A DNA stretch of 39,184 nt from Flavobacteriaceae bacterium (GTDB lineage Bacteria; Bacteroidota; Bacteroidia; UKL13-3): NCBI GenBank assembly GCA_025363675.1, contig JANYDJ010000036.1, positions 1 to 39,184 on the forward strand. The letters run 5' to 3'. Below the pieces are notes generated by a model. The model did no database searches and was not told the origin of the DNA. It saw nothing but the letters and a program-made list of their open reading frames with translations. Both the position numbers and the translations under genes were made by a program. Positions 1-7,772 of this stretch are shown here, one piece after another. The first letter of the stretch is position 1; every line of letters begins with the position of its first letter.

Positions 1-15
1 TGTGAATCAGATAGT

Positions 16-110
16 GCAAGTTTTTTAACTTGCGTGAACTAGCCATATATAGTCTCGTCAGTCAAGAGACTGACTGTATGGTACTCACAAGTTACGCTTC
101 GCTAAACTTG
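16..110. repeat. Cluster of three short hairpins
   Basis: Three inverted repeats lie within 95 bases. The first has 7-bp arms at 16-22 and 27-33 around a TTTT loop. The second has 7-bp arms at 57-63 and 68-74 around a 4-base loop. The third has 6-bp arms (CAAGTT/AACTTG) at 88-93 and 105-110, with GCTTCGC in the loop. The CAAGTT/AACTTG pair occurs in both the first and third hairpins, so this looks like a small palindromic repeat element, not a simple terminator. It runs into the start of the ORF that follows. Its identity is not established. Confidence 0.55.
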
Positions 111-443
111 CGAAGGCGAATTGAAAGTGAAAAAGAAGCTCAAAAATCTGCTAAAATTCAAGCTGACAAGCAAAAGGAAGAAGAACAACAAATTGACAAT
201 TTCAGCGGCAGTTGGAAATTATGCGATGACCATCATAAAGCAAAATATGATTGTGAAATTATTAAACAAGGGAGTGTTTATGATCTGAGGGTTAATGGGA
301 GTGATTTTATTTTAGATAAAAAAACCAATGAACTACTTTCAGGTGTTGGAGGGTTAGTTACAATTAGGTATGACAAGTCTAGCAATCATTTATTCCTTAA
401 TGATACTGGGCCATTAAGAGAATTATGCCGAGTGTGGCATTAA
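78..443 (+). CDS. Hypothetical protein, possibly N-terminally truncated
   Basis: A frame of 121 codons from the ATG at 78. A TTG at 30 would extend it, but that would translate through palindromic repeats. The first ~40 residues are a highly charged Lys/Glu/Gln-rich helix. A compact region follows that begins SGSWKLC and looks like a beta-rich small domain of the lipocalin type (inference). No signal peptide or membrane segment is visible. The hairpin cluster overlaps the N-terminus, so the gene may have lost its original 5' end to a repeat insertion. I do not recognise the family. The frame stays open and has a plausible protein-like C-terminus, but it may be a remnant. Confidence 0.45.
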   Translation: MVLTSYASLNLRRRIESEKEAQKSAKIQADKQKEEEQQIDNFSGSWKLCDDHHKAKYDCEIIKQGSVYDLRVNGSDFILDKKTNELLSGVGGLVTIRYDKSSNHLFLNDTGPLRELCRVWH

Positions 444-452
444 TATATCTAA

Positions 453-899
453 TTACCCCTGCTGCATATTCTCCGAAGGCAAGTTAAACATCCAGCGGAT
501 GCCGAAGCGGTCGAGGCAGCAGCCCCAGTAGCCCCAAAACTCGTCACGCATGGGTGCCAAGTCGCTTCCGCCTTGCGAGAGGGCAGCAAACAACTTGTCG
601 GCCTCTTCGCGGCTGTCGGGTTGTAGGCTAATGGTGGTATTGTTGCCAATAACCAGTTTGTGGCCCATGCTTTCTAGCATATCGGTTCCCATAATTTGGG
701 TGCCGCCCAGTATGGGCAGTGCCACATGCATTACGGCGTTTTGCTCGTTCTCGGGCAATGCGGGTGCATCGGGGTTTGGGGGCATGTCCTTCATATACAT
801 AAAGGGTGCAGAAAACTCAGTTGCAAAAGTGGCTTTGTAGAAATTGAAAGCTTCCTGGCAATTGCCCTGGAAGTTAAGATAGATTGATACGTTACTCAT
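453..899 (-). CDS. VOC superfamily (PhnB/glyoxalase-like) protein
   Basis: This is a 148-residue protein of the vicinal-oxygen-chelate fold, PhnB-like subgroup. It starts with a typical YLNFQGNCQEAFNFYKATF segment. It ends with WGYWGCCLDRFGIRWMFNLP, the usual second-half signature DPFGxxWxxN in slightly altered form. Length is normal for the family. Members are often misnamed 3-demethylubiquinone methyltransferases, and the substrate cannot be told from sequence. It is probably cytosolic, with no signal peptide. A near-match to the Bacteroidota -7 box (CATATTTG on the minus strand, 926-933) lies 26 bases upstream. It stands alone, convergent with the upstream orphan ORF. Confidence 0.85.
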   Translation of the reverse strand: MSNVSIYLNFQGNCQEAFNFYKATFATEFSAPFMYMKDMPPNPDAPALPENEQNAVMHVALPILGGTQIMGTDMLESMGHKLVIGNNTTISLQPDSREEADKLFAALSQGGSDLAPMRDEFWGYWGCCLDRFGIRWMFNLPSENMQQG

Positions 900-970
900 G
901 TTTTTATAATAGTTTTTTTAGGGTGCAAATATGGGGGGAAATTTGGTGAAATGGCAAGGGGGGCTTACTC

Positions 971-1174
971 ACCTCATCCGGCCTGCGGCCACCTTCTCCA
1001 CCTGGAGAAGGACAAAGCTATTAATGGAGAGAGATGGTACTCTTCGGGAATTTCAAAACGGTCGCACCCGTCATAGTTATTGATGAGATGCAAAGAGTAA
1101 GATGGGTGCTATAATATAATGTTGCCCGATTAGTACCGTCCTTCTCCCTGCGGAGAAGGATAAGAGGATGAGGT
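971..1174. repeat. REP-like inverted doublet
   Basis: Two related palindromic units lie in opposite orientation. The left unit (971-1013) starts ACCTCATCC and contains a hairpin with 8-bp arms CCTTCTCC/GGAGAAGG (992-999, 1004-1011). The right unit (1138-1174) is the reverse complement of the same pattern, with its hairpin at 1140-1147 and 1152-1159, and it ends GGATGAGGT. The ~125 bases between them show no gene. The right unit stops 2 bases before the RNase R stop codon, so it may also end or protect that transcript. The arrangement resembles REP/BIME doublets. Confidence 0.75.
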
Positions 1175-1176
1175 TA

Positions 1177-3285
1177 CTATTGCACCACCTCAAAATCCAA
1201 CTGTCTTTTTTCCAGATTGGCCTTGGCTACCCTTATCTTAATTGGATCGCCGAAGGTAAATTTGTACTTGCGGTTTTTCAGGGTCATGCTGCTTTCGTCG
1301 AAGGAGAAGGGGCCGCCGCTCATGGTATTGCTGCGTATCATGCCCTCGCATTTGTTTTCTACCACTTCTACAAACACGCCCCATTCAGTTACGCCCGATA
1401 TAATACCATCGAACACTCGGCCTACATTGGTTTGCATCAGCTCTACCTGTTTGTATTTGGTGCTGGCACGCTCGGCCTCGGTGGCTTGTATCTCCTGCTG
1501 GCTGCTGTGTTTGCAATATTCTTCGTATTTTAATGCATCGGCATTTTTACCCGATGCTAGGTAATGCTCCACCAGTCTGTGCACCATTACATCGGGGTAG
1601 CGGCGAATGGGTGAAGTGAAGTGGGTATAATAATCGAAAGCCAAACCGTAGTGCGAGGTTTCTTTGGTGGTATATAGTGCCTTTGCCATGGTGCGAATAG
1701 CCATTCCCTGTAATATGTTTTGCTCGGGTTTGCCTTCAATATTTTCGAGCAGGGCATTAAGGTTGTGCGATAGCTTGGCAATATTTTTCACCTCGATACG
1801 GTGGCCAAACTTGCGGGCAAGTTTTTCAAATGCGGCAAGTTTATCCATATTGGGCTTATCGTGCACACGGTATACAAAAGTTAGTTTGGAAGGCCTGCCA
1901 TCTTTGCCTTTGCCAGCATATTCAGCAATCTTTCTGTTTGCCAATAGCATAAAGTCTTCTATAAGTTTATGGGCATCTTTCCGTTCTTTTATATATACAG
2001 AAAGCGGTTTTCCGTTTTCGTCTAGTTTGAATTTTACCTCGGCCGTTTCAAAAGAAATAGCTCCGTTTTTAAACTTTGCTGCTCTAAGGGCATGGGCAAT
2101 TTTGTTAAGTGTGAGCAGCTCATTGGCAAGCGGGCCTGCTTTGTTTTCTAATACTTCTTGGGCATCTTCGTAAGCAAATCTTTTGGTGGAACGTATCACA
2201 GTTCTGCCAATCCAGGTATCATATACAGTACCATTAATGTCCATTTCAAATACTGCCGAGAAACAAAGTTTGTCCTCATCAGGCCGCAGCGAACAGAGGC
2301 CGTTCGACAACTTCTCTGGAAGCATGGGTATGGTTCTATCAACCAAATAAACCGAGGTGGCACGCTTGTATGCTTCTTGGTCCAGCAAGCTGCCCGGTGT
2401 TACATAGTGCGACACATCGGCAATATGAACCCCAACACGATAACGACCGTCGCCAAGGTCTTCGTACGATATAGCATCGTCAAAATCTTTGGCATCGGCT
2501 GGGTCTATGGTAAAAGTAGTAATGCCTCTAAAATCTCTGCGTTTGGCAATTTCTTCTTGGCTTATAGTGGTTGGAATTTGGTCGGCTTCTTTCTCCACTT
2601 CGGGTGGAAACTTGGTAGCAAAGCCAAACTCAGCTACAATAGCGTGCATTTCTGTATCGTTATTTCCGGGCCTGCCCAATAGTTCTAATACCTTGCCGGT
2701 GGGCGAAAGTTTGGGGTTTTCCCAACCGGTCATTCGCACCAATACTTTGTCGCCATCTTTAGCCTGTAGGGCATCTTTAATGGGTATATGTATTTGGGTA
2801 TACATTTTACGATCGTCAGCATCAAGCGTACCGTAGTTTCCATTGATTTGTATAATACCCACCCAGTCGGTTTTTTTGCGACTGATTATTTCTGCTACAC
2901 GACCAAAAGGCTTTCCGTTTTGCAAGCCCTTTTCTAATATCACCCTCACCTTGTCGCGGTCAAGGGCAGTATTCAGCATGTCTTTGCTAATAAAAACATC
3001 GGGAGTTCCATCATCACAAATCAAATAACCATTTGCTTTTTGGTTCAGGTCTAAAATTCCTTCTTTCGATAGGGGAATATATTTTTGAATATAACGACCA
3101 GTCGATATTTCTTCTATATCGCCTTCGTGTTTCAGTTGGTCTAATACCAAGTGAAGGGTCTCCATATCATTTTTGTTGCCGATAAATAGTTTTGAGCCAA
3201 GTTGCTTGGCATTAAATGGTTTGTTGCCGAAGCTTTGTATAGCGTCTAAACAGGTTTTAATAAATTCTTTGAGTGGTGTTGCCAT
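1177..3285 (-). CDS. rnr: Ribonuclease R
   Basis: This 702-residue 3'-5' exoribonuclease belongs to the RNB (RNase II) superfamily and degrades structured RNA processively in the cytoplasm. An N-terminal winged-helix and cold-shock region occupies about residues 1-230. The RNB catalytic block begins near residue 255 with FTIDPADAKDFDDAI, which carries the magnesium-binding aspartates. It continues through the GVHIADVSHYV and YTHFTSPIRRYPD motifs. An S1 RNA-binding domain closes the protein (GRVFDGIISGVTEWGVFVE, about residue 620 onward). The ATG start gives a normal family length. It is monocistronic and is followed immediately by one unit of a REP-like repeat. Confidence 0.96.
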   Translation of the reverse strand: MATPLKEFIKTCLDAIQSFGNKPFNAKQLGSKLFIGNKNDMETLHLVLDQLKHEGDIEEISTGRYIQKYIPLSKEGILDLNQKANGYLICDDGTPDVFISKDMLNTALDRDKVRVILEKGLQNGKPFGRVAEIISRKKTDWVGIIQINGNYGTLDADDRKMYTQIHIPIKDALQAKDGDKVLVRMTGWENPKLSPTGKVLELLGRPGNNDTEMHAIVAEFGFATKFPPEVEKEADQIPTTISQEEIAKRRDFRGITTFTIDPADAKDFDDAISYEDLGDGRYRVGVHIADVSHYVTPGSLLDQEAYKRATSVYLVDRTIPMLPEKLSNGLCSLRPDEDKLCFSAVFEMDINGTVYDTWIGRTVIRSTKRFAYEDAQEVLENKAGPLANELLTLNKIAHALRAAKFKNGAISFETAEVKFKLDENGKPLSVYIKERKDAHKLIEDFMLLANRKIAEYAGKGKDGRPSKLTFVYRVHDKPNMDKLAAFEKLARKFGHRIEVKNIAKLSHNLNALLENIEGKPEQNILQGMAIRTMAKALYTTKETSHYGLAFDYYTHFTSPIRRYPDVMVHRLVEHYLASGKNADALKYEEYCKHSSQQEIQATEAERASTKYKQVELMQTNVGRVFDGIISGVTEWGVFVEVVENKCEGMIRSNTMSGGPFSFDESSMTLKNRKYKFTFGDPIKIRVAKANLEKRQLDFEVVQ

Positions 3286-3440
3286 AATAAAGGTGCAAGT
3301 TGCAGCATAATAACGGTTTGGTAAAATTAAGTTTTTTTAACCAAGCTTTAATAGCAGCAGAAACGGTTAAATATTCCGTTTAAATAATAAGAGAAGCAAT
3401 GAATATTCCCGAACATGCTAAATTGTTGAGCATACACTCG

Positions 3441-3480
3441 TTGAGATTGCCGCGTCGGAAGCCTCCTCGCAATGACGGGC
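3441..3480. repeat. Palindromic intergenic repeat
   Basis: An imperfect palindrome with outer arms ATTGC/GCAAT (3446-3450 and 3469-3473) around a GC-rich core, CGCGTCGGAAGCCTCCTC. Its composition is unlike the AT-rich spacer around it. It resembles the widespread ..ATTGCGAGGAGG../GCAATC.. intergenic repeat seen in many bacterial genomes (recalled, not searched). It lies between the divergently transcribed rnr and etfB genes. The 3286-3584 spacer otherwise shows only the etfB promoter. Confidence 0.55.
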
Positions 3481-3529
3481 TTAAAGAGTAAAGAGTTCAT
3501 TCTAATTTTTTTTGGCGGTTTACGAGGCT

Positions 3530-3537
3530 TAACTTTG
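3530..3537 (+). promoter_or_regulatory. Promoter -7 box for etfB
   Basis: TAACTTTG matches the Bacteroidota TAnnTTTG element perfectly, 47 bases before the etfB ATG. A TTTG lies upstream at 3511-3514, but its spacing is short for a -33 element. Confidence 0.6.
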
Positions 3538-3584
3538 CCGCCCGAAACATATATTCAGTTTCGGTTTATTCCTTTCACAAAAAA

Positions 3585-4322
3585 ATGAAAATATTAGTCT
3601 GTATAAGCAATGTACCCGACACCACTACCAAGGTAACATTTACCGAGGGAAACACCCAGTTTAACAATACGGGAGTACAATATATTATAAATCCCTACGA
3701 CGAATTGTCATTGACCAAGGCTTTGGAACTTACCGAAGCACAGGGAGGAACTGTTACTGTAATTAATGTGGGATTGGTAGATACCGAAGCAAATATTCGC
3801 AAAGCATTGGCTATTGGGGCACACGATGCTATTAGAATAAATGCCACACCGGTAGATGCATATTATGTAGCCGAACAAATAGCCGAAGTTGCTAAAAATG
3901 GCGGTTATGATATAGTGATGACGGGCCGCGAATCGATAGATTATAATAGCGGACAAGTATGCGGCTTGCTTGCAGAAATGCTTGGCTGGCCAGGAATTAA
4001 TGTGATTACAAAAATTGATATAGAAGACGGCAAAGCTATTTGCGAAAGAGATATTGATGGTGGTAAAGAAAAAGTAAGCTGCCCATTGCCCTGCGTAATA
4101 TCAGCACAAAAAGAACTAACAGAACCTCGCATACCAAACATGCGTGGCATTATGGCAGCCCGCAGCAAACCATTACAGGTATTAGAGCCTACATCGAACG
4201 AACCCTACACCAAAATTTCGGTATATGAAATGCCACCTGCAAAAAGCAGTTGTAAAATGATAGATGCAGCAAATGCAGGTCAGTTAATAGACCTATTGCA
4301 CAACGAAGCCAAAGTAATTTAA
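3585..4322 (+). CDS. etfB: Electron transfer flavoprotein, beta subunit
   Basis: This 245-residue EtfB/FixA-family subunit pairs with EtfA to carry electrons from acyl-CoA and related dehydrogenases to the quinone pool. The N-terminus MKILVCISNVPDTTTKV is the usual family start. The adenine-nucleotide-binding fold is recognisable around YDIVMTGRESIDYNSGQV (about residues 106-123). A C-terminal EPRIPNMRGIMAARSKPLQVLEP segment is the conserved EtfB signature that contacts the partner. It lies 21 bases upstream of etfA on the same strand, as expected for an operon transcribed from the TAACTTTG box. Confidence 0.96.
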   Translation: MKILVCISNVPDTTTKVTFTEGNTQFNNTGVQYIINPYDELSLTKALELTEAQGGTVTVINVGLVDTEANIRKALAIGAHDAIRINATPVDAYYVAEQIAEVAKNGGYDIVMTGRESIDYNSGQVCGLLAEMLGWPGINVITKIDIEDGKAICERDIDGGKEKVSCPLPCVISAQKELTEPRIPNMRGIMAARSKPLQVLEPTSNEPYTKISVYEMPPAKSSCKMIDAANAGQLIDLLHNEAKVI

Positions 4323-4343
4323 TTAGTATTATATATTACAAAC

Positions 4344-5309
4344 ATGAACGTATTAGTATTTGCCGAACATATAGATGGGTCATTTAAAAAATCGACTTTT
4401 GAAGCTATTTCTTATGCCAAGGCTATAACAGGAACCTCTTCTGTAACAGCAGTTGTGATAGGTGAAATAGATTCATCAAAACTATCAGAACTTGGAAAAT
4501 ATGGAGCCAGCAAAGTGCTTCACAATTCACAAGCATTATATAATACTTTTGATGGAGCAGCTTATGCAAGTATTATAGCAAGTGCAGCACAAAAGGAGCA
4601 AGCCAGAGTATTGGTAATATCGAACAGCTATTGCGGAAAGAATATAGCCCCGCGAGTGGCGGTTAAATTAAAAGCAGGTATTGTATCAGGTGTGGTTAGT
4701 TTACCAAAGATTGATGGAACGAGTTTCATAGTTCGCAAACCTGTGTTTAGTGGCAAAGGCTTGGCCGATGTTGCTATAGAAACCGATATAAAAATATTGG
4801 CAATAACACCAAACTCGTATCAGTTGAACGAAAGCCCAACAGATGCAGCTATTGAAAATATACAAAGCGATGCACAGCCAGCTTGCCAAAGCATGGAGAT
4901 AAAACGTGTAACAGGCAAAATACCGTTAACAGAAGCAGAGATAGTAGTGAGCGGTGGTCGTGGATGGAAAGGCCCCGAAAACTGGGGGATGATAGAAGAG
5001 CTGGCACAAATACTAGGCGGAGCAACCGCATGCAGCAAGCCTGTAAGCGATATGCACTGGAGAGGGCACGAGGAGCATGTGGGGCAAACAGGGATTACTA
5101 TTAAGCCCAATTTATATATAGCTACAGGAATTAGCGGAGCCATTCAACACTTAGCGGGTGTAAGCTCATCGAAAGTGATTGTGGTGATAAATAAAGACCC
5201 AGAAGCTCCTTTTTTTAAAGCTGCAGATTATGGAATAGTAGGAGATGTATTTGAGGTAATGCCCCAAATAATTGATGCCGCAAAAAAATTCAAAGCATCA
5301 TCCAATTAA
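4344..5309 (+). CDS. etfA: Electron transfer flavoprotein, alpha subunit
   Basis: This is the 321-residue alpha subunit that holds the FAD. The N-terminal domain (about 1-190) is the variable alpha/beta part. The C-terminal FAD-binding domain begins at IVVSGGRGWKGPENWGMIEE and includes VGQTGITIKPNLYIATGISGAIQH and the VVINKDPEAPFFKAADYGIVGD signature of the family. Length is normal. It is cotranscribed with etfB. With acyl-CoA dehydrogenases encoded elsewhere it would serve fatty-acid or branched-chain amino-acid oxidation (known role of the family). Confidence 0.96.
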   Translation: MNVLVFAEHIDGSFKKSTFEAISYAKAITGTSSVTAVVIGEIDSSKLSELGKYGASKVLHNSQALYNTFDGAAYASIIASAAQKEQARVLVISNSYCGKNIAPRVAVKLKAGIVSGVVSLPKIDGTSFIVRKPVFSGKGLADVAIETDIKILAITPNSYQLNESPTDAAIENIQSDAQPACQSMEIKRVTGKIPLTEAEIVVSGGRGWKGPENWGMIEELAQILGGATACSKPVSDMHWRGHEEHVGQTGITIKPNLYIATGISGAIQHLAGVSSSKVIVVINKDPEAPFFKAADYGIVGDVFEVMPQIIDAAKKFKASSN

Positions 5310-5322
5310 TATATAATAACAG

Positions 5323-5330
5323 TACATTTG
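5323..5330 (+). promoter_or_regulatory. Promoter -7 box for the bifunctional nuclease gene
   Basis: TACATTTG matches TAnnTTTG perfectly, 35 bases before the TTG start at 5366. The gene may therefore be transcribed separately from etfBA, although it follows closely. Confidence 0.55.
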
Positions 5331-5365
5331 TATTATAATATAAATACGATAAAACATTTTTTAAA

Positions 5366-5974
5366 TTGAACAAAGTACAACTTAGCGTAATCGGTCTAAC
5401 ATCGGGGCAAACACAAGGTTCTTATACCCTTATATTGGGCGAAAAGAATGGGAGGCGTAAGCTAGCTATCATCATAGGTAGTTTTGAGGCACAAAGTATT
5501 GCGATAGAGATAGAAAAAATTGTTCCTTTCAGACCCATGACCCACGATTTGTTTGTTAGCCTTTCGCATTTGTTTGACATAGAACTGCAAGAAATAATGA
5601 TTCACAAACTACAAGAAGGCGTATTTTATGCCAAATTGGTTTGTGTAAAGAATGGCGAAACCCACGATATTGATGCACGCACCAGCGACGCCATAGCTTT
5701 AGCGGTTAGGTTTAAATGCCCTGTTTACACCACAGATGAAATTATGCTTGCAGCGGGGCATGAAATTAATATTGAAGAAAAGATAGAGGACGAAAGCGAT
5801 GATATCGCCGATGAGGAATTTGAGCCAGAAAGAACACATATTCCCGGATTTGAACTAGACGAGTTTTCAAGTTTAAGCCAAGAGGAACTAAACATATTGC
5901 TGGATGAAGCAATAAAAATTGAGGATTACCAGAGAGCAGCACTTATTAGAGACGAGCTGAACAAAAGGACTTAA
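5366..5974 (+). CDS. Bifunctional nuclease-domain protein with UVR motif
   Basis: This 202-residue protein has two parts. Residues ~1-135 form the BFN domain (PF02577), with GRRKLAIIIGSFEAQSIA and the HDIDARTSDAIALAVR signature. An acidic linker follows. The C-terminus from ~170 is a UVR-type helical hairpin, LSQEELNILLDEAIKIEDYQRAALIRDEL, of the kind found in UvrB/UvrC and McsA. BFN proteins have reported DNase/RNase activity in plants, and the bacterial role is unclear. The start is TTG, because no ATG lies near the conserved N-terminus. The gene follows etfA and converges on the minus-strand gene 8 bases beyond its stop. Confidence 0.88.
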   Translation: MNKVQLSVIGLTSGQTQGSYTLILGEKNGRRKLAIIIGSFEAQSIAIEIEKIVPFRPMTHDLFVSLSHLFDIELQEIMIHKLQEGVFYAKLVCVKNGETHDIDARTSDAIALAVRFKCPVYTTDEIMLAAGHEINIEEKIEDESDDIADEEFEPERTHIPGFELDEFSSLSQEELNILLDEAIKIEDYQRAALIRDELNKRT

Positions 5975-5982
5975 AAAAGAAC

Positions 5983-7002
5983 TTATTTCTTCGCCTCTAA
6001 CAATTTTGATTTGAAACCGATGGTAAAGCCACAGGTAAAATCAATGAAAGCAGCACCAAGTGTTTTACCCTTTATACCTGGGCGAGAGCCCATTTCTGTT
6101 TTAAAGTTAAACCCGAGAATTTTTGGGTTAGGATCGGCAAAAAACCACCCAATTTTCCAGCCACTATATTTTTTTGCATCTATATGCATATCATATCTAC
6201 TGCCGTCTTTTAAATATACATCACTAACCAGAATAGCAGGAGCAAATAAGTAGTCTATGTAAAACCAACTCAACTTTTTATTCGATCTACGGCCATAACC
6301 ATCGGCATACACAGATAGGTTGGTGATAGACTTGAAAGATATACCAGCACTAAGCACAAAAGTATTCAGTACGCTATAACCATTATAGATTGAACTCCCT
6401 CCTTTGGAAGTGCCGTATTCGCCTATTTTTAAGGTATCTGTTTTATCGGCAGTGTTAACCCCATATAATTTATTTTTAATATCGTTAAAAGCTATAGCGG
6501 TTCTCATATTATACATGCCACCTTTTAATGATACTATTTTACGCACATGTGCAGGAACGGAAATAGATTTTGAATTGGTATAAGTGTATCCTCCCGACGA
6601 ATAAGACGAGGAACTAAGGACTACAGGCAAATAAGTACTTTTGTTTTTATCTATAAAATTAAACAAAGCACAGGCTTCCATTCTCGATAGTTTTGGTAAA
6701 ACTCCATCTTTGGCGGAGTTAGGCAAATCTAAACCAGCATGCGTGCGGCCATTGATATCTAAGTACGCTTTTCTAAATCCAGCCATTACCGAAAGTCTTT
6801 TACCAATATCTACCCTAGCCTCGGCTTGCCAACCTATGGTGATGTTAACCCCCCAGGCATCGGCATAAAAAGGGACAAGGTCAATTTGGATTGGTTTAAC
6901 ATTATAGGGGTCATCCTCTTTTACTTTATAACTAATGGTTTGAGACAAAGAAGACTGAGACCACAGAGTAACAGCAAGTAAAAAAAAGAATATTCTTCTC
7001 AT
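5983..7002 (-). CDS. Exported protein, probable outer-membrane beta-barrel
   Basis: The first ~20 residues are a signal peptide ending SQSSLSQ, the SPase I style common in this phylum. The mature 319-residue protein has many alternating hydrophobic/polar stretches rich in Gly, Tyr and Ser. It ends in strands such as AAFIDFTCGFTIGFKSKL, which fits an outer-membrane beta-barrel. A YGVNTADKTDTLKIGEYGTSKGG region looks like a surface loop. I do not recognise a named family. It stands alone on its strand and no consensus -7 box is visible upstream. Confidence 0.7.
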   Translation of the reverse strand: MRRIFFFLLAVTLWSQSSLSQTISYKVKEDDPYNVKPIQIDLVPFYADAWGVNITIGWQAEARVDIGKRLSVMAGFRKAYLDINGRTHAGLDLPNSAKDGVLPKLSRMEACALFNFIDKNKSTYLPVVLSSSSYSSGGYTYTNSKSISVPAHVRKIVSLKGGMYNMRTAIAFNDIKNKLYGVNTADKTDTLKIGEYGTSKGGSSIYNGYSVLNTFVLSAGISFKSITNLSVYADGYGRRSNKKLSWFYIDYLFAPAILVSDVYLKDGSRYDMHIDAKKYSGWKIGWFFADPNPKILGFNFKTEMGSRPGIKGKTLGAAFIDFTCGFTIGFKSKLLEAKK

Positions 7003-7092
7003 GGTTTTGTTTTTTTAGTTGTGGGGCAAAGGAAATATAGAAAGTACATGTAACCCAATACCATGTGAAGGGTATTTTTTAACAAATGAGCA

Positions 7093-7100
7093 TATTTTTG
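7093..7100 (+). promoter_or_regulatory. Promoter -7 box for trmB
   Basis: TATTTTTG matches TAnnTTTG, 23 bases before the TTG start of trmB. Confidence 0.55.
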
Positions 7101-7123
7101 CAGAAATTTAACACGTACCAAAC

Positions 7124-7765
7124 TTGAGCAGAAATAAAAAACTAGCACGCTTTGCTGAATTCTCCCAATTCTCAAACACCCACGAAACCAAAGAAGGGTT
7201 GAAGGGCAATTGGAAAACAAAAATATTCAAGAATAATAACCCAGTAGTATTAGAACTAGCTGCAGGCAAGGCAGAGTATACGGTGGGCATGGCTCGCTTG
7301 TTTCCCGATAAAAACTTTGTAGCTATTGACAAGAAGGGCAATAGAATGTGGGTGGGGGCAAAAAAGACACAAGAAGAAAATCTGATTAATACCGCATTTA
7401 TCCGCACCCAAATAGATTTTTTAACAGATTGGTTTGGCCATAACGAGGTAGATGAAATATGGATTATACACCCCGATCCGCAAATTGATAAAGCCCGAAA
7501 AAGATTAACTGGCCCGATGTTTATTCCTCGCTATCGAGAAATATTAAGACCAGGTGGCATTATACATTTAAAAACAGATAGCACTTTGTTATATGAGTAT
7601 ACTTTAGAAATTATTGAGCAAGAGAACCTGAAATTGATAAACCACCATCCCGATATATATCATTCAGAACTGTATAATGAAGTACTTGCTATTAAAACTT
7701 ATTACGAGCAAATGTTTACGGCAAAAGGTGAAACAATAAAATATATATCTTTCACCCTCGATTAG
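7124..7765 (+). CDS. trmB: tRNA (guanine-N7-)-methyltransferase
   Basis: This 213-residue class I SAM-dependent methyltransferase makes m7G46 in the variable loop of tRNA. The SAM-binding motif VVLELAAGKAEYTVGMA is at about residues 38-54. The family-specific EIWIIHPDPQIDKARKRLTGPMF block (~108-130) is the counterpart of the PDPWxKxxHxKRR motif. RPGGIIHLKTDS follows. The start is a TTG just before the conserved SRNKKLARFAEF segment, and no ATG is available there. It stands between divergent and convergent neighbours, so it is probably monocistronic. Confidence 0.94.
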   Translation: MSRNKKLARFAEFSQFSNTHETKEGLKGNWKTKIFKNNNPVVLELAAGKAEYTVGMARLFPDKNFVAIDKKGNRMWVGAKKTQEENLINTAFIRTQIDFLTDWFGHNEVDEIWIIHPDPQIDKARKRLTGPMFIPRYREILRPGGIIHLKTDSTLLYEYTLEIIEQENLKLINHHPDIYHSELYNEVLAIKTYYEQMFTAKGETIKYISFTLD

Positions 7766-7772
7766 TTAAGTG

